Shown here: one piece after another, positions 16,238-24,010 of the stretch | How positions within the stretch are numbered: the first letter of the stretch is position 1 | Layout: each line of letters opens with the position of its first letter | Assembly (NCBI GenBank): GCA_913048525.1 | Contig: CAJWWP010000019.1 | Span: 1-31,912 of the forward strand | Direction of reading: 5' to 3' | From: GCA-002712965 sp913048525 | GTDB lineage: Bacteria; Chloroflexota; Dehalococcoidia; Lucifugimonadales; UBA826 | Length of the DNA stretch: 31,912 bases | The notes under the pieces: model-generated | The model's input: the letters and a program-made list of their open reading frames with translations, nothing else | Told to the model about the DNA's origin: nothing | Database searches by the model: none | Program-made: the position numbers and the translations under genes

Positions 16238-16900
16238 CTATATAGATTGATGTGCAGATCCGTAGACACAAATAGAACAAAGGGGACATTCTGCACAATC
16301 CGGGATCTTTTTACAGCAGGTTTTTCCAAGAGCAACCAGTAGACCATGATACTCTCTCAAGTCATTTAGGGCTCCCCCAAATTCGGTTTCTAACATTTTC
16401 TGCCAACTTTCATATGAGTTACTGATGGGTGTTATCCCAATTCGGCTAAAGATTCTTTTGGTATATTCGTCCACAACGAAGCGTGGTTCGTCTAATACAT
16501 ACAACATGATGTCGTCCGCAGTCTCGGGGCCAATTCCCTTTATCCGCAAAAGAAGCCTTCTTTTTTCGTTAGCCGGAAGTTCTTTAAGTTTTTCTATACA
16601 GCTACCAAATTCTCTTTTTATCAGTGAGGCGAGAGATTTTAAGGTTTTTGCTTTAACTCTGTGAAAACCTGAAGGTCTTATCAGAGAGGAAAGCCTTGAC
16701 TCGGTCATTTGGTTGATACTTTTGATGTTGAGGACATTGGCAGTTTTTAAAGATATGATCGCCTTTTCGGCGTTGTTCCAATTTGTATTTTGAGTTAAAA
16801 CGGCACCCACCATAACCTCAAACGCCGTTTCAGCTGGCCACCATAATTGTGGGCCATATGATTCGAGGAGTCTTTTGTATATAGTTTTGGTAATTTCCAT
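16238..16900 (-). CDS. Endonuclease III-like DNA glycosylase (HhH-GPD, 4Fe-4S)
   Basis: The 220-residue protein is a helix-hairpin-helix DNA glycosylase for base excision repair. VMVGAVLTQNTNW matches the N-terminal HhH-GPD helix. IKGIGPETADDIMLY is the hairpin, and FVVDEYTKRIFSR carries the catalytic Asp. The C-terminal cysteines follow C-x6-C-x2-C-x5-C, the 4Fe-4S loop of Nth. In true Nth the hairpin has a catalytic Lys (GVGRKTAN); here that position is Glu, as in the COG2231/MagIII-like branch, so a monofunctional alkyl-base glycosylase is more likely than a lyase. I prefer the ATG at 16900; an in-frame ATG at 16960 would overlap pyrF by 37 bases. Confidence 0.88.
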   Translation of the reverse strand: MEITKTIYKRLLESYGPQLWWPAETAFEVMVGAVLTQNTNWNNAEKAIISLKTANVLNIKSINQMTESRLSSLIRPSGFHRVKAKTLKSLASLIKREFGSCIEKLKELPANEKRRLLLRIKGIGPETADDIMLYVLDEPRFVVDEYTKRIFSRIGITPISNSYESWQKMLETEFGGALNDLREYHGLLVALGKTCCKKIPDCAECPLCSICVYGSAHQSI

Positions 16901-16923
16901 GATTTGCCGGAGTTTCAGAAAAG

Positions 16924-17745
16924 ATGAGTAATTTTCAAGATATTTTGATAGATGCGTCAAATGCAGCCAATAGTCATGTCTGTGTCGGACTTGATCCTGA
17001 TCCCGAATTAATGCCTGTTTCTGACGTTTATGAATTTTGTGTGTCGGTTATTGACGCGACTGCTGACGCAGCAGCAGCTTTCAAACCTAATCTGGCTTTT
17101 TTCGAGGCCTTGGGTGCACCTGGATTTGTGTCTATGAAAAGGGTTGTGGAATATATTCATAATAAATATCCCGGCAAGATTGTTATTGGTGATGGAAAGA
17201 GGGGTGACATCGGTTCGACAAGTGCCAAATATGCCAAAGCATTGTTTGAAATATGGGAATTTGATGCTGCAACCGTAAATGCCTATGGTGGATATGAATC
17301 GATTGAACCATTCTTAAATTATACAAATAAAGGTGTGTTTTTATGGTGCAAGTCTTCTAATCCAGGAGGGACACAATTCCAAGGGGATGAGAAAACAGAA
17401 GGAAATCCAGTTTTTAAAAAGATGGCAGCCTTAGCCAACGAATGGAATGCCGAGGCTAACCTAGGTCTGGTTGTTGGTGCTACTTATCCTTATGAACTCA
17501 AAATTGTGAGGGAGCTGGCTCCTAGCGTTCCTATGCTTATTCCTGGTGTGGGATCACAAGAGGGAAATCTTGAGGGATCCGTTCTTTCTGCCATGTCAAA
17601 GTCAGGCGCAAATTTTTTGATCAATGCGTCTAGGAGCATCATCTATGCCTCAGGACGGAAAGACACATTTCAGGCTGCTTCAGCTGAGGCAGCAAATAGC
17701 CTTCGGGAAAGAATAGAAAATATCATAGGCAGAAGTCCGAGGTAG
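16924..17745 (+). CDS. pyrF: Orotidine 5'-phosphate decarboxylase, type 2
   Basis: PyrF converts OMP to UMP, the last step of de novo pyrimidine synthesis. The 273-residue barrel protein shows GDGKRGDIGST, in which Asp90, Lys92 and Asp95 form the Asp-Lys-Asp catalytic array. FKPNLAFFEA and FLWCKSSNPGG are typical of the longer type 2 enzymes. The ATG follows GGAG (16909-16912). The gene is divergent from the glycosylase gene with only 23 bases between starts, and 15 bases ahead of the DUF951 gene, with which it is probably co-transcribed. Confidence 0.94.
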   Translation: MSNFQDILIDASNAANSHVCVGLDPDPELMPVSDVYEFCVSVIDATADAAAAFKPNLAFFEALGAPGFVSMKRVVEYIHNKYPGKIVIGDGKRGDIGSTSAKYAKALFEIWEFDAATVNAYGGYESIEPFLNYTNKGVFLWCKSSNPGGTQFQGDEKTEGNPVFKKMAALANEWNAEANLGLVVGATYPYELKIVRELAPSVPMLIPGVGSQEGNLEGSVLSAMSKSGANFLINASRSIIYASGRKDTFQAASAEAANSLRERIENIIGRSPR

Positions 17746-17760
17746 GTACATTCGGTTATT

Positions 17761-17958
17761 ATGGTCCAGCAGTTTTCAATTGACGATATTGTAGTCATGA
17801 AAAAGCCTCATCCGTGTGGCGCGTCTACCTGGATAGTTGACAGGATAGGAGCAGATATAGGCATCGAATGCAGTGGATGTGGGAGGAGACTGGTGATGCC
17901 TAGGTCTCAGGTTGAAAAGAGGGCTAGGGAGATCCGATCCGGCCCACTCAATAATTGA
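17761..17958 (+). CDS. DUF951 family small protein
   Basis: A 65-residue protein with the DUF951 pattern: an N-terminal 'DIVVMKKPHPCG' segment, an 'IGIECSGCGRRLVMPR' core and a charged C-terminal helix. The function of the family is not established; the three cysteines could hold a metal. It has an ATG start and lies 15 bases after pyrF. Confidence 0.85.
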   Translation: MVQQFSIDDIVVMKKPHPCGASTWIVDRIGADIGIECSGCGRRLVMPRSQVEKRAREIRSGPLNN

Positions 17959-17997
17959 CATATTTTTTCAAAGACCAATTTCCTAGATTGATTTTTG

Positions 17998-18026
17998 TTG
18001 ACACATAAGGGGGGTGAAACTAGAAT
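17998..18026 (+). promoter_or_regulatory. Strong sigma-70-type promoter of the bifunctional nuclease gene
   Basis: TTGACA (17998-18003) is a perfect -35 box, followed after exactly 17 bases by TAGAAT (18021-18026), five of six to consensus. Predicted start is near 18033, about 70 bases before the ATG. Confidence 0.8.
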
Positions 18027-18033
18027 GGCGGCC

Positions 18034-18059
18034 CCCAATCGGTATCGGTACCGGCTGGG
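18034..18059 (+). other. 5' leader hairpin at the predicted transcript start
   Basis: CCCA (18034-18037) pairs with TGGG (18056-18059), and CGGTA (18040-18044) pairs with TACCG (18049-18053) around a TCGG tetraloop. It begins almost exactly at the predicted +1 of the promoter at 17998-18026, so it would cap the 5' end of the mRNA and could stabilise it. Confidence 0.45.
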
Positions 18060-18101
18060 CAGGGAACGATAAGCTGAGTAATTTATAGGAGATGTGCCCA
18101 G

Positions 18102-18641
18102 ATGATGGAGCTAGAGATAGAAAGTATCCGCGTCAGGCAGGAAACCAAGCAAAGAGCTGTTGTCCTCCGGGTGAAGGAATCGGATCTGTATCTGCCAATA
18201 TTTATCGGTCATTTCGAAGTGGAAGCTATACGGCTGAAACTAATGGATGTAGAAGTTCCTAGGCCTATGACACATGATTTGATAGGTTCCATCATAGGAA
18301 ACCTTGGAGGATCGGTTCAGAGGATAGTAGTTTCTGAACTCAAAAATGACACTTTTTTTGCAAAGATAGTTGTTGATTACAATGGCAACAGCATTGAAAT
18401 AGATTCCCGCCCAAGTGATGCATTAGCTGTCGCCGTTAGGACCAATGCCCCCATATTCGCTGAGGACGACGTGGTGGAGCAGGCAGGAGTCAATTTAGAA
18501 GTCGAAGTAGATGGATCTCAGTCAGCAGACGACAAAGAGAGCCCGTCAACCCCTGTTGCGGAGGAGGAGTTGGAGAGCTTGTCAGCCTATACTGACTTTA
18601 TTGATAGCTTGGATTTAGATGATCTTGGCAAAGATGATTGA
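18102..18641 (+). CDS. Bifunctional nuclease (BFN, DUF151) family protein
   Basis: The 179-residue protein fits the BFN/DUF151 family: an opening MELEIESIRV strand, 'LPIFIGHFEVEAI' and the conserved 'EIDSRPSDALAVAVR' segment near residues 98-112. Members in plants and Thermotoga have been linked to nuclease activity or stress responses; the bacterial role remains uncertain. An acidic tail of about 50 residues ends in DDLGKDD. The ATG at 18102 follows AGGAG; a second ATG three bases later is equivalent. It has its own strong promoter and precedes the ATP synthase operon by about 100 bases. Confidence 0.87.
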   Translation: MMELEIESIRVRQETKQRAVVLRVKESDLYLPIFIGHFEVEAIRLKLMDVEVPRPMTHDLIGSIIGNLGGSVQRIVVSELKNDTFFAKIVVDYNGNSIEIDSRPSDALAVAVRTNAPIFAEDDVVEQAGVNLEVEVDGSQSADDKESPSTPVAEEELESLSAYTDFIDSLDLDDLGKDD

Positions 18642-18685
18642 GCTTCAGGCGCGTCCTTGTTTTTAGTTTTTAACCAATGGTTATT

Positions 18686-18713
18686 TTGACCATTTTCTAG
18701 ACATTGTGATAAT
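18686..18713 (+). promoter_or_regulatory. Promoter of the ATP synthase operon
   Basis: TTGACC (18686-18691), a 16-base spacer and GATAAT (18708-18713) lie just before the first atp gene. Predicted start near 18720 leaves a short leader ahead of GAAGG (18728-18732). A weak AATGGT/ACCATT hairpin at 18676-18695 overlaps the -35 box and may be the end of the preceding gene's transcript. Confidence 0.65.
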
Positions 18714-18740
18714 CTTAACAAGCGTTCGAAGGTGCGGATT

Positions 18741-18980
18741 GTGACTCTCAAAAAAACGGGAGTGGTGCTTCGTCTTCTAGGCGTTGGATGGTATGTCGGG
18801 ATATGTATAGGTGTTGGCGCCCTTTGTGGCGTGTGGATTGACAGCCATTTCGGATTCACTCCGGTTTCGACACTCGTCGGCGTCTTTGTGGGCCTTACTG
18901 CTGCAGTTGCTGGCATGTACATAATGTTAATGGCCGTCCTCAGATATATTGCTGAGGAAAGTCAGGAAGGAGACCCGTAA
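18741..18980 (+). CDS. AtpZ/AtpI-like ATP synthase accessory membrane protein
   Basis: A 79-residue protein with two hydrophobic segments joined by GVWIDSHFGFTPVST, the pattern of the small first gene of atp operons (ATPase_gene1/AtpZ family). Relatives are thought to help c-ring assembly or divalent cation transport. I place the start at GTG 18741, eight bases after GAAGG; an in-frame GTG at 18732 overlaps that site. The stop is three bases before the atpB start. Position in the operon supports the call more than sequence length does. Confidence 0.8.
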   Translation: MTLKKTGVVLRLLGVGWYVGICIGVGALCGVWIDSHFGFTPVSTLVGVFVGLTAAVAGMYIMLMAVLRYIAEESQEGDP

Positions 18981-18983
18981 ATA

Positions 18984-20108
18984 GTGGCGAAGTTGTTGGG
19001 CAGCCCAAAAGCTCTCTCAATCAGTATAGCCATAGCTGCCGTTTTTGTTGTCAGCATTCTCGGTGGAGCTCTTGGGAACTCGTTGGGTTTCGGTTTCCTT
19101 GCTAGTTCTCTGCCTGCTATACAGCTCCCCGCAGAAATCGTTGTTCAGGGTTTCGCAACTCCAGTGGGTGATTGGAATCTTATGAACACGATGGTCACGA
19201 CGTGGCTAGCCATCATAGTGCTTTTCATAGTCGCGCTCTTCGTCAGAAGGGGGCTAAGTGAAACACCAGGGCGCCTGCAGGCGCTTTTTGAACTTATTAT
19301 GGAGTTCTTCCTGAATCTTTGCGAAGGTATAGCTGGTCCTGAAAAAGGACGAAAATTTTTCCCTCTCGTATTTACGATATTTATATTTATAGTGGTCGCC
19401 AACTGGATGGGAGTATTACCTGGTTTCGGAACTGTTGGCCGAGTAGCTGATCCTACAGAAATAGCCCACCACCACGGGGTGCATGACTACGCGGATCCAG
19501 CTGCAGATCACGGGAGTCAGCCTGCCTCTGGACACGAGCAAGAACATTCTGGACACTTGGAAAATGTTAATTTGCATGTTTTCACTGGTACAGGGGGAAT
19601 TGCTATTTTGCAGCCGGGGTCTCTTAGCAAGGAACTTACATTTCGCGACTATGAGGAGGAACATGGGGACGTAGGAGTGGGTAACAGAGCAGGTCATCTG
19701 GTTCCTTTTTTAAGGAGTGCCAATACAGATGTAAATATGACACTTGCAATGGCCTTGATAGCAATGGTGATGGTCCACTATTGGGGGCTGAGTATATTAG
19801 GTCCGATGACGCATCTTGGGAAATTCTTTAATTTCAAAGATGGTCCAACTGGATTTTTTGTTGGTATCTTGGAAACAATAAGCGAATTTGCCAAAGTAAT
19901 AAGTTTCACTTTTAGGCTTTTTGGAAATATATTTGCTGGGGAAGTTCTTTTGATGGCTATGGGATTTTTACTTCCCATGATCGGGATAATTCCTTTTCTT
20001 GGGTTGGAGCTTTTTGTCGGCCTAATACAGGCTCTTATTTTCTCCATGTTAACCTTGGTTTTTGCTTCAATGGCAAGTGTCGGTCATGGAGACGAAGAAC
20101 ATCATTAA
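18984..20108 (+). CDS. atpB: ATP synthase Fo subunit a with His-rich insertion
   Basis: Subunit a forms the two proton half-channels next to the c-ring. The 374-residue protein has several membrane helices. Arg311, in SFTFRLFGNIFAGE, matches the essential arginine of the family. Compared with the usual length of about 240-290, there is an insertion at roughly residues 152-245, between VANWMGVLPGF and SANTDVNMTLAMAL, rich in His, Asp and Glu. By analogy to Escherichia coli topology this loop faces the periplasmic side. The C-terminus also ends in HGDEEHH. The GTG start follows GGAAGGAGA by good spacing. Confidence 0.93.
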   Translation: MAKLLGSPKALSISIAIAAVFVVSILGGALGNSLGFGFLASSLPAIQLPAEIVVQGFATPVGDWNLMNTMVTTWLAIIVLFIVALFVRRGLSETPGRLQALFELIMEFFLNLCEGIAGPEKGRKFFPLVFTIFIFIVVANWMGVLPGFGTVGRVADPTEIAHHHGVHDYADPAADHGSQPASGHEQEHSGHLENVNLHVFTGTGGIAILQPGSLSKELTFRDYEEEHGDVGVGNRAGHLVPFLRSANTDVNMTLAMALIAMVMVHYWGLSILGPMTHLGKFFNFKDGPTGFFVGILETISEFAKVISFTFRLFGNIFAGEVLLMAMGFLLPMIGIIPFLGLELFVGLIQALIFSMLTLVFASMASVGHGDEEHH

Positions 20109-20189
20109 GTTAGTATTTTGAATAACAATTTGCGGGATAAGAATATAGTCAGGTAGCAACTACCGGAAAAACACATTAAGGAGCGTGAG

Positions 20190-20414
20190 ATGGAAGGCGA
20201 TATCATGAATGTTGGGGCTGGTCTTGCTATTGGCCTCGGAGCGATAGGACCTGGTATAGGAATTGGAATTCTTGCATCAAAGGCACTGGAGGCCATAGGC
20301 AGGAATCCTGAGGCTGGTGGTCAGATTCAGCAGAACATGATTTTGGCTATAGCTTTCACAGAGGCGATAGCAATTTATGCTTTGGTGGTAGCAATAATTA
20401 TTAAGTTCGTTTAG
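20190..20414 (+). CDS. atpE: ATP synthase Fo subunit c (proton type)
   Basis: A 74-residue hairpin of two membrane helices joined by the polar loop GRNPEA. Glu58 in AIAFTEAIAIYAL is the ion-carrying carboxylate. Sodium-type c subunits have a Gln in helix one (GPGIGQG) and Ser/Thr after the Glu; here these positions are Ile25 (GPGIGIG) and Ala59, so the ring is predicted to carry protons. AAGGAG (20178-20183) precedes the ATG. Confidence 0.95.
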   Translation: MEGDIMNVGAGLAIGLGAIGPGIGIGILASKALEAIGRNPEAGGQIQQNMILAIAFTEAIAIYALVVAIIIKFV

Positions 20415-20486
20415 CACAGGATACCGCTTTCAATTAGGGCACTTTCCGTGCCTTAATCTATGGCGGATTTCAGTTAGGAGGTCCTC

Positions 20487-20984
20487 ATGGACGCTCTAGG
20501 TATAAATCTACCTGGTTTGATAACTCAAATCATTAGTTTTGGCATCCTGTTTTTCATACTGTCTAAACTTCTTTATAAGCCTCTTGTGTCATTGATGGAT
20601 CAGAGGGCTGAGAAGATACGAGAAGGTCTTGAAGCCTCTGATATGGCGAGAGAACAAGCGGCGCGCTCAGAGGAAGCCATTCAGCAGCAGCTGGTTGAAG
20701 CTAGGGTTGAAGGGCAAAAGCTTGTGTCGGAAGCACGTGAAACTGCCGACAAATTTAGAGAAGAGGAAATGGTCAGGGTTCGAGATGATATCGAACTGGA
20801 AAGAGTTAGGGCTGAGGCTAATATCCAACGTGAGCGAGATGCTGCTATAGAAGACCTGAGGAGGGAATTTGCCGGATTGGCAATTTCGGCGGCGGAAAAA
20901 GTCGTCAGATCTTCCCTTGATGAAGAGGGTCACAAAGAACTTATAGAGAGTGTTCTCGAGGAAAGTACTTCAGGTAATAACTAA
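20487..20984 (+). CDS. atpF: ATP synthase Fo subunit b
   Basis: The 165-residue protein has one N-terminal membrane helix (about residues 10-30), followed by a long charged helix rich in Glu, Arg, Ala and Gln that would form the right-handed coiled coil of the peripheral stalk. The segment LLYKPLVSLMDQRAEKI just after the membrane helix is typical. GGAGG precedes the ATG at a normal distance. It lies between atpE and atpH, with one base between its stop and the atpH start. Confidence 0.93.
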   Translation: MDALGINLPGLITQIISFGILFFILSKLLYKPLVSLMDQRAEKIREGLEASDMAREQAARSEEAIQQQLVEARVEGQKLVSEARETADKFREEEMVRVRDDIELERVRAEANIQRERDAAIEDLRREFAGLAISAAEKVVRSSLDEEGHKELIESVLEESTSGNN

Positions 20985-20985
20985 T

Positions 20986-21525
20986 ATGTCACAGACTGTA
21001 TCAGCAAGAAGATATGCGCAGGCTATATACGACATTGCTCTCGAGAGAGATGATGTGGATAAATGGCTTGATGATCTTTCCGTGCTCTCTAATTCTGTGA
21101 GAGATGAAACCTTTGTGAGATTTGTTGACTCACCCCAGATAGAATCTGAGAAGAAGACTTCAGTAGTAAAGGAAGTCTTTGCTGAGGTGGTATCTGAACT
21201 TGCAGTTAATTTGACATGCCTTCTGGCATCTCGCGGAGCTGTGTCAAGCTTGCCTGATATAACCGATGCATTTCAGGAATTTGTAGATTCCGAAAAAGGA
21301 GTTGAAAGGGCTGAGATAATTTCAGCCGTTCCGCTCACTAAAACGCAACTTGAAGCAATAACAAAGAATTTAACGTTGTTGGTTGGGAAGGAAATCTCTG
21401 TTACAACCCTTACTGACGAATCGATAATTGGAGGATTTGTTGCTCGGGTCGGCGACAGACTCATTGATGGGAGCGTCAAAACCCGTTTAGATGATATGAA
21501 AAGGGAACTTATTAAAGGGACCTAG
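20986..21525 (+). CDS. atpH: ATP synthase F1 subunit delta
   Basis: Delta joins the peripheral stalk to the top of F1. From the ATG at 20986 it has 179 residues, beginning with SARRYAQAIYDIA, the typical opening helix, and ending with the conserved IGGFVARVGDRLIDGSVK. An upstream in-frame ATG at 20950 lies within atpF and adds residues outside the family, so it was not used. One base separates it from atpF; translation is probably coupled. Confidence 0.93.
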   Translation: MSQTVSARRYAQAIYDIALERDDVDKWLDDLSVLSNSVRDETFVRFVDSPQIESEKKTSVVKEVFAEVVSELAVNLTCLLASRGAVSSLPDITDAFQEFVDSEKGVERAEIISAVPLTKTQLEAITKNLTLLVGKEISVTTLTDESIIGGFVARVGDRLIDGSVKTRLDDMKRELIKGT

Positions 21526-21594
21526 GAGCTCAGGACTGAAATATAGAAAAAATTAGTGGACGGTTTTTATACCGTGAGGAAATGGGAGGGTGAT

Positions 21595-23109
21595 ATGGCT
21601 GTCAGAGGACAGGACATAGCATCGGTTATAAAAAAACAAATCGAAGGTTTCGGAAGTGATTTGGCGATGGTTGATGTGGGGTCCGTAATTGAAGTGGGAG
21701 ATGGTATAGCCAGAGTACACGGACTTTCTGGTGTGGCTTACAACGAGCTCGTCGAATTTGAGGGCGGGATTGCCGGCATAGCGTTGAACCTCGAGGAGGA
21801 TAGTGTTGGAATTGTTATCCTCGGAGATCCTCTCGGAATCAAAGAGGGAACCGAAGTTCGCGGTACCGGGCAGGTGATGCAAGTTCCAGTTGGACAGGAA
21901 CTGCTCGGGAGAGTTGTAGATGGTATTGGATCGCCAATTGATGGAAAAGGTCCGGTTGAGACAAATGAAACTCGCGAGGTTGAAATTGTTGCTCCAAACG
22001 TGGCCATAAGACAATCTGTCGATACTCCGGTCCAGACAGGCATTAAGGCGATTGATGCCATGATCCCGATAGGAAGGGGACAAAGAGAATTGATAATTGG
22101 TGACCGGACGACAGGTAAAACTGCCATTTGTGTGGATGCGATCATCAATCAGAAGGGTGGCGATCTGACTTGTATTTATGTTTCTGTGGGACAGAAGGTT
22201 GGAAAGGTTGCCCAGACGGTTGGGACCCTAGAGCAGTTTGGTGCGCTGGATCATACGATTGTAGTGGCAGCAAATGCATCCGATTCTGCTCCAATGCAGT
22301 ATCTGGCGCCTTACACAGGGTGTGCCATGGCTGAGTATTTTATGGCTCAAGGTAAAGATGTTCTGATCGTCTATGATGATCTCTCTAAACATGCTTGGGC
22401 TTACAGGCAAATGTCACTTCTATTGAAGCGTCCTCCCGGTAGAGAAGCTTATCCGGGTGATGTTTTTTATTTGCACAGCAGGCTTCTTGAGAGAGCAGCT
22501 CGCCTAGACGATGCTCACGGTGGCGGATCTGTTACAGCTCTACCGGTTATAGAAACTCAAGCGGGTGATGTTTCAGCATACGTTCCTACTAATGTTATAT
22601 CGATCACTGACGGTCAAATTTACCTGGAACCCGAACTTTTTAATGCTGGTATTAGGCCGGCTGTGAACGCTGGGTTGTCAGTTTCGAGAGTCGGGAGTTC
22701 TGCCCAGACAAGGGCTATGAGATCGGTTGCGGGCCGTTTACGGCTTGAGCTGGCCCAGTACAGAGAATTGGTGACTTTCGCTCAATTCGGCACGGATGAT
22801 CTTGATGCAGCTACGAGACGTCAGTTGGAACGAGGGCAAAGAGGGGTAGAGATTCTCAAACAGGGACAAAATGCACCCCTTCCAGTTGAGCAACAAGTTT
22901 CCATCTTGTATGCCTTGAATGAAGGATACCTTGACGACATAGAAATTGATTCTGTTATTAACTGGGAACAGGAATTTCACAGTTATATGACTTCGAATCA
23001 TTCAGATGTTTTGAAAAGTATATTTGAAGAAGGTGATATCAGTAGTGATACTGAAGAAAGCCTTAAATCTGCAATTGATAGCTTCAAGCAAAGTGGTTTG
23101 GCGAGTTAG
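21595..23109 (+). CDS. atpA: ATP synthase F1 subunit alpha
   Basis: The 504-residue protein has a regulatory nucleotide site with Walker A GDRTTGKT (169-176). The arginine finger region SVSRVGSSAQ is intact, as is LAQYREL. The N-terminal beta barrel includes VGDGIARVHGL. I place the start at ATG 21595, which directly follows GGGAGGG (21584-21590); an in-frame GTG at 21556 would add 13 non-conserved residues. The stop codon abuts the atpG ATG with no gap. Confidence 0.96.
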   Translation: MAVRGQDIASVIKKQIEGFGSDLAMVDVGSVIEVGDGIARVHGLSGVAYNELVEFEGGIAGIALNLEEDSVGIVILGDPLGIKEGTEVRGTGQVMQVPVGQELLGRVVDGIGSPIDGKGPVETNETREVEIVAPNVAIRQSVDTPVQTGIKAIDAMIPIGRGQRELIIGDRTTGKTAICVDAIINQKGGDLTCIYVSVGQKVGKVAQTVGTLEQFGALDHTIVVAANASDSAPMQYLAPYTGCAMAEYFMAQGKDVLIVYDDLSKHAWAYRQMSLLLKRPPGREAYPGDVFYLHSRLLERAARLDDAHGGGSVTALPVIETQAGDVSAYVPTNVISITDGQIYLEPELFNAGIRPAVNAGLSVSRVGSSAQTRAMRSVAGRLRLELAQYRELVTFAQFGTDDLDAATRRQLERGQRGVEILKQGQNAPLPVEQQVSILYALNEGYLDDIEIDSVINWEQEFHSYMTSNHSDVLKSIFEEGDISSDTEESLKSAIDSFKQSGLAS

Positions 23110-23970
23110 ATGCCAAGTGTAAGACAGATTGCAAGGCGTATTAGAAGCGTCGAAAACACCGCGAAGATTACAAAGGCGATGTCAATGATTGCCGCCTCAA
23201 AATTAAGGCGTACACAGGATGCTGCGACCAAAGGTAGGTCTTACGCAGAAAACATGGCCCAAATGGTTTCAAATGTGATGTCTCAAATAGATTATGAAAG
23301 TGGCTCACAACCGTTAGCGGAAGAACGGGAAATAAAAAGCATTGGGTTGATTTTAATAACGCCGGACAGAGGGCTAACCGGCGGTCTAAATTCAAATGTT
23401 CTAAGAGCAACAGGTGATTTTATAGGGACACAATCCGTACCTGTAAAAATCGTCGCTTCCGGTAAAAAAGGTCGTGATTACTCCCGAAGAAATAACATAG
23501 AGATTATTAATGAATTTTTAGGGATTGGTGACAGACCTTCCAGCGATGATACTGAGCCCGTTTCGGCCGCCATGATGGAGGCTTTTGAAAATGGAAGTGT
23601 TGACTCTGTCTTCGTGGCCTACGCAAAATTTGTTAACACTACCTCACAAAGACCCGTAATCGACCAGCTTGTACCGGTGGTGCCCGTAGATTTGGCCGTA
23701 TCGAATAATGCGGGATACATATTTGAACCCGATGCCAACGCAGTTTTGTCGCAGCTATTACCTAGGTATTTTCAAACCGTTGTCCACCAGGCAATCCTCG
23801 AAGCCAATGCTAGTGAACAATCGGCACGAATGGTGGCAATGAATCAGGCAACCGACAATGCTAACGCGATGGTTGATGATTTGACATTAGTAATGAATAA
23901 ACTCAGACAAGAAACTATCACAAAGGATCTTCTCGACATAGTTGGCGGGGTTTCCGCTGTTGAGGGTTAA
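23110..23970 (+). CDS. atpG: ATP synthase F1 subunit gamma
   Basis: Gamma is the rotating central shaft. The 286-residue protein starts with PSVRQIARRIRSVENTAKIT and the MSMIAASKLRR helix, and ends in the paired C-terminal helix with NAMVDDLTLVMNKLRQETIT. The central Rossmann-like domain includes ITPDRGLTGGLNSN. Its ATG follows the atpA stop directly, so translational coupling is likely. Confidence 0.95.
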   Translation: MPSVRQIARRIRSVENTAKITKAMSMIAASKLRRTQDAATKGRSYAENMAQMVSNVMSQIDYESGSQPLAEEREIKSIGLILITPDRGLTGGLNSNVLRATGDFIGTQSVPVKIVASGKKGRDYSRRNNIEIINEFLGIGDRPSSDDTEPVSAAMMEAFENGSVDSVFVAYAKFVNTTSQRPVIDQLVPVVPVDLAVSNNAGYIFEPDANAVLSQLLPRYFQTVVHQAILEANASEQSARMVAMNQATDNANAMVDDLTLVMNKLRQETITKDLLDIVGGVSAVEG

Positions 23971-24010
23971 TTTGATTTTGAAGACTTTAGTTAGGGTCTA
24001 GGAGCAGAGA

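Noticed and set aside
16238..16960. Longer form of the glycosylase starting at 16960
   Set aside because: It would overlap pyrF by 37 bases and the added residues are not part of the conserved fold; the ATG at 16900 begins just before the first conserved helix.
20950..20985. Upstream ATG for atpH
   Set aside because: It overlaps atpF and adds residues that do not belong to the delta family.
21556..21594. Upstream GTG for atpA
   Set aside because: The ATG at 21595 directly follows GGGAGGG and gives the standard N-terminus.
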